Notes under the pieces: generated by a model
Told to the model about the DNA's origin: nothing
What the model saw: only the letters and a program-made list of their open reading frames with translations
Databases searched by the model: none
From: Bog-473 sp963781955
GTDB lineage: Bacteria; Actinomycetota; Acidimicrobiia; Acidimicrobiales; RAAP-2
DNA length: 64,000 bases
Assembly: GCA_963781955.1 (NCBI GenBank)
Contig: CAWAHU010000002.1
Span: forward strand, 744,001 to 808,000
Direction of reading: 5' to 3'
Shown: positions 22,525 to 31,628 of the stretch, piece after piece
Numbering within the stretch: the first letter of the stretch is position 1
Layout: the number at the start of each line of letters is the position of its first letter
Made by a program: the position numbers and the translations under genes

Positions 22525-24569
22525 TCACCCGGCCGCCGTGGCGAAGGCCGGCTGGCCGGTCACCGCCGCGACGGGAGCCTTGAGCGGCGTCCCGCCCATG
22601 GAGCCCAGGAACTTGGCGTCGCCGTAGTTGAAGATCCCGCCGTCGCTCGCCGCCAGCCAGTAGCCACCGCCGTCGGGCGTGGCCGAGATGCCGACGACCG
22701 GCTTGTTCAGGTGGATCGAGCCGGTCGAGCCGTGGAAGCCGGCGCTCCCGTAGTTGAAGACGCCGCCGTCGCTGGCCACGAGCCAGTAGCCCGTGCCGCC
22801 GGCTGCCGCCGCCATGCCCACCACCGGCTTGTTCAGGTGGATCGAACCGGTCGAGCCGTAGAAGGTGGCGTCGCCGAAGCTGAAGACCCCGCCGTCGCTG
22901 GCCACCAGCCAGTAGCCGCCGCCGTCCGGCGTGGCCGCGATGCCCACGATCGGCCGGTTGAGCGGCTTGCCGCCCATGGAGCCCTGGAAGGCGGCGTCAC
23001 CGAAGCTGAACACGCCCCCGTCGGTGGCCGCGAGCCAGTACCCGTGCCCGGTGGGCGTGGGCGCGATGCCGACCACCGGAGCGACCAAGGTGGTGCCGGC
23101 CATCGAGCCGACGTTGGCCGCGTCGCCGAAGGCGGCGATCCCGCCCTTGCTCGTCACGATCCAGTACCCGGCCGCGTCGGGCGTCCCGACGATGCCGACA
23201 GCCGGTGCGGCCGCGGTGGCGGCCGACCCCGAGGCCGAACCCCAGAAGCCCAGCGCCCCGAAGGTGAAGACGCCGCCGTCGGCGCCGCCGAGCAGGTAGC
23301 CCGAGCCCGGCGGGGGCACGGCGTACACGTTCACCGTGACGTTGCTGAAGGTGTTCCCGCTGATGCCGCTGGTGTCGACGTTCGAAGTCCAGATGCCGAA
23401 GTAATTGTCGACACCGCGTTGCCCTGGATCACGGTCCCGGTCACGTGGACGACGGTGCTGTAGACCAAGATGCCCGTCGTCGCGGGGTCTCCGGCGTCGA
23501 CGTCACCGGCGCTGGCGCTCCCGGTGGCGAACACGCCCTGGCCCGGATTGGTCTCCCCGACGGCGTTCTGGCCCACGGTGTTGCCGAGGATCTGGTTGCC
23601 GTTGACGTCCTGCGCCGGCGCGTGGGCGTGGATCGTGATGCCCGCCTGGCCGTTGCCCGAGACCGTGTTGCCCTGGACGATGTTGTCGTACGAGGCGGCG
23701 CCCGGGAAGGGCGCGGCGATCAGGATCCCCGAACCTCCGCCGCCCGAGGTGCCGTTGTTCTGGGCGATGTTGCCCTTGATCGTGTTGTTGAAGACACCAC
23801 CCGCCGCCGGGTTGGGCACTCCGCCCGGCGCCGCCAGCGAGTTGTGGGACGGCAAGGTGATACCGCAGTCCCAGACGTTGTTCAGCACGATGTTGTTGAG
23901 GATCTGGTTCCCCGACGTGGGCCCGAAGTAGGTGGTCGGGCCTCCGAAGGCGGTGGCGCCGATGGAGCCCGGTGGGATTCCGTCGTCGAGGGAGATCCCT
24001 CCGCTGTTGTTCTGGCTCGTGTTGTGGCTCACGGTGGAGTTGGTGACCGACTGCAGGTGGATGCCCTCGCCGCAGTCGTCGAACCCGGTCTGCGGGATGC
24101 ACGCGAGGTCGTTGCCGGACACGACGTTGCTCGTGATGGTCACGTCGGTCGTGCCCTCGGCCAGCACGCCTTCACGCTGCGCGTTCTCGATGGTGAAGCC
24201 CTGGAGGGTCGAGCCCGCGGTGGCGGGCCCGGAGAACTTCACACCCTCGACCTGGCCCGTGGCGTCGATCGTCGCCGAGCTGCCGATGAGGGACAGCGCC
24301 TTGCCGGTGACCGTCACGCCTTCGTGGTACGTGCCGGCGCACACGTTGACGGTGTCGCCGCTGGACGCCGCGGTCACCGCGGCGCCGATGGTGGCGTAGG
24401 TCGGGCTGGCGCAGTTCCCGGTACCGCCGCCTGGCCCCACATAGAGGTTCGCCGCCGCGCCGGCAGGCGCCTCGGCCACGATGACCCCGACGAATCCTCC
24501 GGTCCCGATTGCCAGCGCGGCGGCAACCCCGAACCGCGCCAGTCGACCGCCTGCCTGCTTCCTTCGCAT
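22525..24569 (-). CDS. secreted right-handed beta-helix protein with C-terminal GYWL repeats, one frameshift
   Basis: Secreted protein of 681 aa after repair. Signal peptide: RRK-rich start, hydrophobic GVAAALAIGTGGFVGVIVAE, likely cleavage after AGAAA. Residues 35-400 are a parallel beta-helix with repeated N-x-I/V-x-x-N turns (e.g. TSGNQILNNIVLNNVWDCGI, NTVSGNGQAGITIHAHAP), the fold of pectate-lyase-like surface proteins. The C-terminal 270 residues hold about six 40-residue repeats around GYWLVASDGGVFSFGDA and PVVGIAATPDG. The two halves lie in different frames. Restoring one base in the A/T run at 23403-23406 gives STNYFGIWTSNVDTSGISGN and joins them. AGGAGG at 24578-24583 precedes the ATG. 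Likely a cell-surface adhesin or glycan-binding protein; no catalytic residues recognised. Confidence 0.8.
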
Positions 24570-24812
24570 GTTTCAGTCCTCCTCGAAGTCTGACCCCGAT
24601 GGCTGCCTCAATGGCCGCACCAGTGCCCGCGCTGACCCGGGAGGTTCGGCGTTGCGCGTTGTCGACATCAGTGCCTGCTCGACTCGGACGCAGCGTCGCC
24701 CCCCGGAAGCGAACGGCTGCAGTGACCGTAGGCCTGCCCGTGGAAGTAATCAAGCGCCGATCAACGGGGCCTGGGAGCGCCCTGAGACCGGCTGCCCACC
24801 ACGGGCGCGGAG

Positions 24813-25721
24813 CTACCTCTTGACGGCGCGGTAGCGGGACACGATCAGCTGGCCGATGAGGTCGTAACCGGGCGTCTTGGCGTGGATGTCGCCCTTCTGG
24901 CAGTACCAGGCGAGCGCGCACACGCTGGCCACCGCCACCGGGACGGTGCCGTAGGCGGCGGTGTGCACGGTCCGGGTCAGCGGCACGTAGGAGCCGGTGG
25001 CCTTGGTGACGTCGACCAGCGACCCCGACGCGCTGGCGTAGGCCTTGGCGAGCGAGGGGTTGATGAGCAGCCGGAAGGCCGCCACCGACAGCGTGGCCAG
25101 GTTGACCGAAGCCGCCGAGGGCGGGACGGTCGGGTGGACGTAGGCGCCCAGGATCACGTCGGGGTAGGTGGAGCCGATGATGGGGACGCCGGGGCCGGCC
25201 GCGGCGCGCAGGTCACCCGCCAGCGTGGTCACGTCGGTCTGGATCGCGTGCACCGCGGTGCCCACACAGCCGATCGGGTTGGCCGCGACGGCGCACGCGG
25301 TCACGTCGTTGCCCCCGATCGACACCGTGATGAGGCCGATGTGTCCCTTGTGCGCGCTGATGAAGGCGTCCGCGGCGTCGATCTGGGTCTGCGTGGGGTA
25401 GGTCACGCCGCCGGCGGTGTGCGGGAGCACGTCGGGGCAGCCGAGCGACCGGAGGATCGACGTGGTGGTCGCCCCGCCGCAGCCGAAGTTCACCAAGGTG
25501 AGCCCGGTGCGCTTGGCCACGTACCCGGCGTAGCCGGGGGTGGCGCCGATACCGGGCTGGTAGCCGACGGCGTACGAGTCGCCGAGGTTCACGTCGTAGC
25601 CGGGCGACGAGGCCGTCGAGGACATCGCCGCCCCGGTCGCGCCCGAACCGGTGGTGGCGGGGAGGACGGACGCGCCGAGCACCGCGAGCGTGCCCAGCGA
25701 GGCGAGGAGGATCTTGCGCAC
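24813..25721 (-). CDS. secreted SGNH/GDSL hydrolase
   Basis: Exported esterase/lipase-like enzyme of 302 aa. N-terminal signal peptide RKILLASLGTLAVLGASVLP. The SGNH blocks follow: YDVNLGDSYAVGYQPG with nucleophile Ser49, LVNFGCGGATT (block II Gly), VSIGGNDVTAC with Asn138, and a C-terminal GDIHAKTPGYDLIGQ with the Asp/His pair. Six Cys residues are visible, three of them fitting disulfides as in Streptomyces SGNH lipases. The GTG at 25721 starts the signal peptide; longer readings run into the neighbouring signalling gene in another frame. It lies 243 bp upstream of the beta-helix gene, in the same direction. Substrate unknown (lipid, acetylated glycan or similar). Confidence 0.88.
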   Translation of the reverse strand: MRKILLASLGTLAVLGASVLPATTGSGATGAAMSSTASSPGYDVNLGDSYAVGYQPGIGATPGYAGYVAKRTGLTLVNFGCGGATTTSILRSLGCPDVLPHTAGGVTYPTQTQIDAADAFISAHKGHIGLITVSIGGNDVTACAVAANPIGCVGTAVHAIQTDVTTLAGDLRAAAGPGVPIIGSTYPDVILGAYVHPTVPPSAASVNLATLSVAAFRLLINPSLAKAYASASGSLVDVTKATGSYVPLTRTVHTAAYGTVPVAVASVCALAWYCQKGDIHAKTPGYDLIGQLIVSRYRAVKR

Positions 25722-25795
25722 CGCCCGATCTTGCCCGACGGTCACACCCCGGTGGCGTCGGCTGCCGCGCCGGGCGACGGCAATCGCCGTTGCGA

Positions 25796-28391
25796 TCAGG
25801 CGCGCACGGGGTCGTGGTCGGCGGCCCGCCCGTCCCCCTCGGACCCTCCCTCGACCCGGCGCCGGTCGCCCTGGCGACGCTCGGGCACGACGGACCCCTC
25901 GAGGGCCGCCAGCATGCGCCCCGTCTCCACCGCTCCGAACGGCCGGCCCAGGTAGTAGCCCTGAGCCAGGTGGCACCCGAGCGCGCGCAGGCCGTCCTCT
26001 TGGCCCGACCGCTCGACGCCCTCGGCGATGATCTCGTACCCCAGGGTGCGGGCCAGCTGGAGCATGGCCGCGGCCATCGAGCGGGCGTCCTTCGGCCCGC
26101 CGAGGTGCTTCACGAACGACTTGTCGATCTTGACGATGTCGATCTGGAGCCGGTCGAGGTGGGACAGCGAGGCGTAGCCCGTGCCGAAGTCGTCGAGCGC
26201 GATGCGCACCCCGAGGTTGCGGAGCTCGGCCAGGTTGCGCCGGACGATCTCGTCGTCGTTGAGGATGGCGCTCTCGGTGATCTCCAAGATGAGCGAGTGC
26301 GGGTCGAAGCCCGAGTCCGACAGGCAGGCCGTGATCTCCTCGGCCAGGGTCTCCTCGGCGAGTCGCCCCGGTGAGAGGTTCACGCTCATCACGAGGTCGG
26401 GGCGGCCGAGGCCCGAATCGCGCCAGCGGCAGGCCTGCTCGCAGGCGGCGCGGAGTACGAACGAGTCGATCTCGCCCACCAGGCCCAGCTCTTGGGCCAG
26501 CGGGACGAAGAGGCGCGGGTCGACCAGCCCACCGTCGGGGTGCTTCCAGCGCACCAGTGCCTCGAAGCCGACGACCTGGTGGCTGCGCAGGTCGACGATG
26601 GGCTGGTAGTGCGCCAGGAGGTCGCCGGCGAAGATGGCTGTCCGCAGCTCGTTCTCGAGCTCGACTCTCGCCAGCACGAGTGCGTGCATCTCGTCGCGGT
26701 AGACCTCGTAGCGGTTCTTGCCCATCGACTTCGCCCGGTACATGGCGATGTCGGCGTTGCGCAGCAGTTGCTCGCTGGTGATGCCGGTCTCGTCGAAGGC
26801 GACGCCGATGCTGCCAGCCGAGTTGACCGACTTGGTCCCGAGCCTCACCGCGGGCCGGAGCGAATCGAGGATCCGCTCGGCCAGGGCGGTGATGGTGTCC
26901 CGGGCGTGGACGTCCTCGACGAGCACGGCGAACTCGTCGCCGCCGAGGCGCGCCGCGGTGTCCGAGGGGCCGAGCGCGCGCGACGATGGTCGTGGCCACC
27001 CGCTGCAGGAGCCGGTCGCCCTCGCTGTGCCCCAGGCTGTCGTTCACCGTCTTGAAGTCGTCGAGGTCGATGAACATGACGGCGAGGTGGGAACCGGTCC
27101 GCTCGATGCGCGCCAGGGCGTGCTCCAGGCGGTCCTGGAACAGCGCCTTGTTGGCCAGGCCAGTGAGGGAATCGTGGAAGGCCCGGTAGGCCAATTCGTC
27201 CTCAAGATGGGTGCGGTCGGTGATGTCACGGAAGCTGTACACGCGGCCCACGGTCTGGCCGCTCACCCGTTGGGGCCGCGAGTAGCGCTCGATGACCCGG
27301 CCGTCCTTGAACTCCAAGATGTCGAAGCTCTCGACCTCCGGTTGGGACATCAGCTCCTCGAGCCGGCTGAAGGACTCCTCGGGGTCCGAGAGCTGGTCCA
27401 TGGCGAAGCCCAGTGAGGTGACGTCGACCCCCTTCATCACCGACTCCTCGGGGATCCGCCAGATCTCGATGAAGCGGTGGTTGAAGTTGGTGATCCTGTT
27501 GTCGGTGTTCACCGCCAGGATCCCGTCCGCGGTGGAGTCCAAGGTGGCGGTGAGGAGGGAGAGGGTCTCGTTGACCTCGAGCTCGGCGGCCACCTGGTCG
27601 CTGGCGTCGTGGGCTGAGATCACGAAGCCCTCGACCGTCGGGTCGTCGATCAGGTTGACGATGCTGAGCTCGAAGGGGACGGCCATGGTGCGGTCGTGGC
27701 GCAGCAGCCCGACCCGGATGGACACCGGGTGGGCCGAGGTGGCGCCTCGCGTCGCGGCCTCGATGGCGGCGCCGAGGTCGAGCCGGTCGGGCTCCGCCAC
27801 GATGTCCACCAGGGGCTGCCCCTCGATCAGCTCGGGGTCGTGCCCGAGCGAGCGCGTGATGGCCCCCGACACCGACTCGATGATGCCGTCGGCTGAGACC
27901 AGCATGATGACCGAGCCGGCGTTGTGCACCAGTGACCGGAAACGCGAATCTTGACCCTGGGCCAGCTCGAAGCGCCGCCGTTCGGTCAGGTCCCGCATGC
28001 TCAGCAGGATCGCCGGCTCGCCCCGCCACTCGGTGGCGGTGCCGACCAGCTCAATGAGGCGCCACCCGGTGACGGCCTTGACCCGGATCTCGATGGGCGA
28101 GCCCACGTCCTTGTCCCGGACGGTCGACATGGCCCGCAGCACGAACTCGTGGTCATCGGGGTGGACCAGGCTGAGGCCCGACACCCCTTGCCAGTCCTCC
28201 AGCGAACGCCCGAACATCCGCTCGGAAGCCTGGTTGCCCCAGATCACGCTGCCGTCCTGGTCAACCACGAGAACGCCGTCGGGTAGGTGCACGAAGGCGT
28301 CGGCCATGGCGCGGGTCTCCTCGACGGGGAGTCGGGTCACGCGCGCCCCCAGGACCCACGGCTGAGACTCATGTCTGATATCTCGGTACAT
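25796..28391 (-). CDS. PAS-GGDEF-EAL cyclic-di-GMP signalling protein, one frameshift
   Basis: Cytosolic c-di-GMP turnover protein, 864 aa after repair. Three PAS domains: VHLPDGVLVVDQDGSVIWGN, NAGSVIMLVSADGIIESVSG, and DSTADGILAVNTDNRITNFN, ending RVYSFRDITDRTHLEDEL. Then GGDEF: HDSLTGLANKALFQDRLEHA, MFIDLDDFKTVNDSLGHSEG and RLGGDEFAVLV. Then EAL: VVGFEALVRWKHPDGG, MSVNLSP, LEITESA, ALDDFGTGYASLSHL, KIDKSFVKHL, IAEGVERSGQ, all residues for phosphodiesterase activity. The frame breaks within GCGCGCGCG (26974-26982); dropping one base gives the GGDEF motif in frame. No TM segment, so sensing is cytosolic. Both activities could be present. Start ATG 28391 is uncertain; VTRLPVEETRAMADAF could also begin the protein. 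Confidence 0.85.
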
Positions 28392-28439
28392 CCACCGAGG
28401 GCGTTGGTTGCTATCTGGTTGCAGACGGCACTCGCGCCG

Positions 28440-29759
28440 TCACTCCTGGGAGGGTCCGCCAGGTCGCCGGCCCAGGGGCGATCCCACCCGCCGGAGGCTC
28501 CGGATGGCGATGGGCCGGGCGTCGTCGGCGTGCTCGGGGGCCTCGGGGCCGAGGCGCTCGGCGTAGGCGCCGTAGCGGGCGGCCAGGGGCGAGGCGGAGA
28601 CCCCGTGGAGAAGGACCGAGAGGGCCACGGTCAAGGTGACCGCGGTGAGGACGGTCTTCGACTGCCCGGGCGCCAGCGCGTCGACGGCGATGAGGCCGAA
28701 CACCACCGAGGCCAACCCGCGGGGGCCGAACCACCCGACGAAGAGCACCGTCGCCCGGTCCAGGCCGGCACCGGCGAGAGCGATCGCCACCGGGACCATC
28801 CGCAGCACGGTCAGGGCCAGCACGGCGAAGACGACGTCTCGCCAACCGACGCCGTCGAGGCCCGGGACGAGCATGGTGGCGCCGAAGACGAACCAGACGA
28901 GCAGCGAGAGCAGCGTGCCACCCTCCTCGGTGAAGCGCAGGGCCGCCTCGTCGTTGTGCTGGTCCACGGCGCCGAAGGCCATTCCGGCGACGAAGGCGGC
29001 GATGAAGCCGTTGGTCCCGGCCACGACCGAGACCGAGTAGGCGAACAGAGCCAGGGCGAGGATGGCCAGGGGGCGGAACCCGGGCGAGCTCCAGCCGTGG
29101 CGCCGGGTGTAGGCGAGGAGGACGGCCCCGAAGATCCCGACGGCCACCCCGAGAGCGACCCCGCCGAGGAGCTGGACCACGGCGTCGGCCAGGTGGGCCG
29201 GTCCCTTGATCGCCTCGGTGGTCACGGCCCCGGCGATGAAGAGATTGACGAACGGCGTGGCGATGCCGTCGTTGAGGCCGCTCTCCACGTTGAGGAGCCG
29301 CCGCACGCCCGAGGGCACCCGCTCGTCCTGCGTGATCGAGGAGCCGAGTGCGGCGTCGGTCGGGGCGACGATGGCCCCGATGGCGGCGGCCACCCACAGG
29401 CCGGCGGATCCGAAGAGCAGTGCCGCGGTGAGCGCCCCCGCCGCGATGGTCAACAGCAGGCCGATGGTCAGCAGGCGCGTGGGCAGGCCGGCCGAGGCCC
29501 GCAGCAGGCGGACGTTGACGCGGGAGGCGTCCGCGAAGAGGACCAGCGCCAGGGTGATCTCGGCCAGTGAGCGGATGGTCGACGAGTGCAGATTGAAGTG
29601 GATGATCTCGGTCGGGCCGTGGGTGACCACGAGGCCCAAGACCACGAAGGCGATGGGGGCCGAGACGTCCCAGCGTTCCAGGCGGGCCGAGACCAGCCCC
29701 CAGACGACGACGCAAGCCGAGACGACGGCCAGCGCTTCGAGGTTCATGTCGTGTTCCAT
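28440..29759 (-). CDS. Na+/H+ antiporter, CPA1/NhaP type
   Basis: Cation/proton exchanger of the inner membrane, 439 aa with about 12-13 hydrophobic segments. The CPA1 ion-binding region reads AIVAPTDAALGSSI, with Asp in the PTDA motif, followed by LLNVESGLNDGIATPFVNLF, the NESG-LND signature. A glycine-rich VGWFGPRGLASVVFGL segment late in the protein is also typical of the family. ATG 29759, with a second Met four residues on (MEHDMNLEAL). A short C-terminal tail of about 25 residues with no regulatory domain. It lies 48 bp upstream of the GGDEF-EAL gene in the same direction. It would serve pH and Na+ homeostasis. Confidence 0.92.
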   Translation of the reverse strand: MEHDMNLEALAVVSACVVVWGLVSARLERWDVSAPIAFVVLGLVVTHGPTEIIHFNLHSSTIRSLAEITLALVLFADASRVNVRLLRASAGLPTRLLTIGLLLTIAAGALTAALLFGSAGLWVAAAIGAIVAPTDAALGSSITQDERVPSGVRRLLNVESGLNDGIATPFVNLFIAGAVTTEAIKGPAHLADAVVQLLGGVALGVAVGIFGAVLLAYTRRHGWSSPGFRPLAILALALFAYSVSVVAGTNGFIAAFVAGMAFGAVDQHNDEAALRFTEEGGTLLSLLVWFVFGATMLVPGLDGVGWRDVVFAVLALTVLRMVPVAIALAGAGLDRATVLFVGWFGPRGLASVVFGLIAVDALAPGQSKTVLTAVTLTVALSVLLHGVSASPLAARYGAYAERLGPEAPEHADDARPIAIRSLRRVGSPLGRRPGGPSQE

Positions 29760-29974
29760 GGGGCCGGGTCCGGTCTCGTGTGGGGCTCAACTGCGGCTTC
29801 GGTGAGGCTCACCTGGGGGCCGGTGCCCCCGCACTCGCGAGCCCCTCCGGGTCGTGCTGAACCGGGTCTGGGCCCACATCCCAGCACGCCACCAGGGAGA
29901 ACGGCTAGACATGGACCCTGTGGGAGGGGTTCTCGCCGACCACACAGACCGACCACCGACCACAAGGAGCCTCA

Positions 29975-30382
29975 ATGCTTCTCGCCAGCTATCAGTATCC
30001 GATCCTCGACATCTTCCTGACGATGCTCTGGTTCTTCCTGTTCATCGTATGGATCTGGCTGCTCATCATGGTGTTCGTCGACATCTTCCGCAGCCATGAC
30101 ATCAGCGGATGGGTCAAGGCGCTGTGGGTCATCTTCATCATCATCCTGCCCTTCCTCGGCGTGTTGGTGTACCTGATCGCACGGGGCGGCAAGATGCAGG
30201 AGCGGGCGGCGAAGCAGGCGGCAGACCAACAGAAGGCCTTCGACCAGTACGTCAAGCAGACGGCAGGCTCCGCGGGCGACAGCACGGCGGACCAGCTGTC
30301 CAAGCTGGCCGACCTCAAGAGCCAGGGTGTCATCAACGACGCCGAGTTCGAGGCCCAGAAGGCCAAGATCCTGGCCAGCTAG
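29975..30382 (+). CDS. PLDc_N-SHOCT small membrane protein, copy 1
   Basis: Membrane protein of 135 aa. Two hydrophobic helices: ILDIFLTMLWFFLFIVWIWL and LWVIFIIILPFLGVLVYLIA, the PLDc_N (phospholipase D nuclease N-terminal) membrane module, joined by VDIFRSHDISGWVKA. Then a basic/Gln-rich linker and a C-terminal SHOCT motif (QLSKLADLKSQGVINDAEFE, then AQKAKIL). No catalytic residues, despite the domain name. AAGGAG sits 6 nt before the ATG. Nearly the same protein recurs at 48769-49170 (about 20 differences over 130 residues by eye), and a shorter relative lies at 40512. The function is not established; the SHOCT tail suggests an oligomerising or regulatory membrane protein. Confidence 0.85.
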   Translation: MLLASYQYPILDIFLTMLWFFLFIVWIWLLIMVFVDIFRSHDISGWVKALWVIFIIILPFLGVLVYLIARGGKMQERAAKQAADQQKAFDQYVKQTAGSAGDSTADQLSKLADLKSQGVINDAEFEAQKAKILAS

Positions 30383-30415
30383 CCGGGGTCTGCGTCCGTC
30401 ACCAGGGGCGGCGCG

Positions 30416-31615
30416 TTGGCGGCGCACGAAGACCCAGACCTGGAGCCACCCGAGGAGCAGCACGACACCGCGGGTGGCCCGGTCAGTGCTGCAGGGGAGG
30501 CCTCGGGAGGCGCCGCCGGCGACGGCGTCTCCGAGCGCTTCGCCGAGCAGATTGAACACGATGTCGAGTCACCACTGCCGTGGCGGTCGATCGCGAAGAG
30601 GACCGTCATGGCGGTGGTGGCCGGGATCACCATCTACCTGCTCTTCCCGAGCCTGGTCGAGGTCTTCAGCTCCTACCCCAAGCTGACCCACCTCGACGCC
30701 ATCTGGTTCCTCGTCGCCGTCGTCCTCCAGGTCGGTCACTTCACCTGCACGATCGCCCTCCAGCGCATCGCGCTGCGGACCAGGGCGTGGTACTCGGTGG
30801 CCACCTCGCAGCTGACCGGGAACGCCATCAGCCTGATCGTCCCCGGCGGTGCCGCCTTCGGTGCGGCCACCCAGTTCCGCATGCTGGCCGCCTCGGGCAA
30901 CGACACCGCCACCACGGTGGGTGGGCTCACCGCCTTCTCGCTGCTCGGGATCGGTGGGCTGCTGGCGCTCCCGATCTTCGTCCTGCCTGCCATCCTGGCC
31001 GGCACCCCCATCGATTCGAGCCTGGAGCACGCGGCGCTGCTCGGCTTGGGCGCGTTCGTCCTGTTCGCCGGCTTCGGGGCCATCGTGCTGATGAGCGACG
31101 AACCCATCCGCTGGGCCGGCCGGGTGTTCCAGGTCGTGCGCAACCGGCTGAAGCGAAAGGCACCGCCCGTCCACGGCCTGCCCGACCGCCTGGTCAAGGA
31201 GCGCAACCGCATCCGCGACGTGCTGGGCCAGCGCTGGAAAGCGGCCACGCTGCTCTCGAGCGGTCGGCTCTTCCTCGACTTCGGCACGCTGCTGGCGTGC
31301 ATCCGGGCTACGGGGGCCAAGCCCAACCCCTCCCTCGTGCTGTTGGCCTACGCGGTGGCCGGTCTGCTGGCCCTGGTCCCGATCACGCCGGGCGGGCTGG
31401 GCATCGTCGAGGCGGGGCTCTCCGCCCTGCTGATCCTGGCCAACGTGCCCACGACGGACGCCGTCGTGGCGACGTTGGCGTACCGGATCATCTCGTACTG
31501 GCTGCCCATCTTCGTGGGTCCGGTGGCGTACATCTTGTTCCGCATGCGCTACGGGCCGCCGGGGTCGGGCACGTCGGGCGGCGGCTCGGGCGGCGCCGCG
31601 CTGGCGGCGGGCTAG
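30416..31615 (+). CDS. LPG-synthase/flippase-like integral membrane protein (UPF0104 type)
   Basis: 399-aa polytopic membrane protein of the lysylphosphatidylglycerol synthetase TM-domain family (YbhN/AglD-like). About eight TM segments follow an acidic soluble N-terminus of 60 residues. Typical signatures are GNAISLIVPGGAAFGAATQF, then LLALVPITPGGLGIVEAGLS and AYRIISYWLPIFVGPVAYIL. The soluble aminoacyl-transferase domain of MprF is absent, so this is a stand-alone membrane unit of unknown transport or lipid-linked role. The start is a TTG at 30416 after AGGGGCGG. No ATG lies before TM1 other than one at its edge, so the N-terminus is uncertain. It follows the PLDc_N-SHOCT gene by 33 bp and precedes the GH36 gene by 13 bp. 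Confidence 0.85.
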   Translation: MAAHEDPDLEPPEEQHDTAGGPVSAAGEASGGAAGDGVSERFAEQIEHDVESPLPWRSIAKRTVMAVVAGITIYLLFPSLVEVFSSYPKLTHLDAIWFLVAVVLQVGHFTCTIALQRIALRTRAWYSVATSQLTGNAISLIVPGGAAFGAATQFRMLAASGNDTATTVGGLTAFSLLGIGGLLALPIFVLPAILAGTPIDSSLEHAALLGLGAFVLFAGFGAIVLMSDEPIRWAGRVFQVVRNRLKRKAPPVHGLPDRLVKERNRIRDVLGQRWKAATLLSSGRLFLDFGTLLACIRATGAKPNPSLVLLAYAVAGLLALVPITPGGLGIVEAGLSALLILANVPTTDAVVATLAYRIISYWLPIFVGPVAYILFRMRYGPPGSGTSGGGSGGAALAAG

Positions 31616-31628
31616 GCACGGGCGGGCG

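Noticed and set aside
28287..29570. Long open frame antisense to the Na+/H+ antiporter
   Set aside because: Its product is Gly/Arg/Asp/His-rich with no fold signature, and the opposite strand encodes a clear CPA1 antiporter; typical shadow of high-GC coding DNA.
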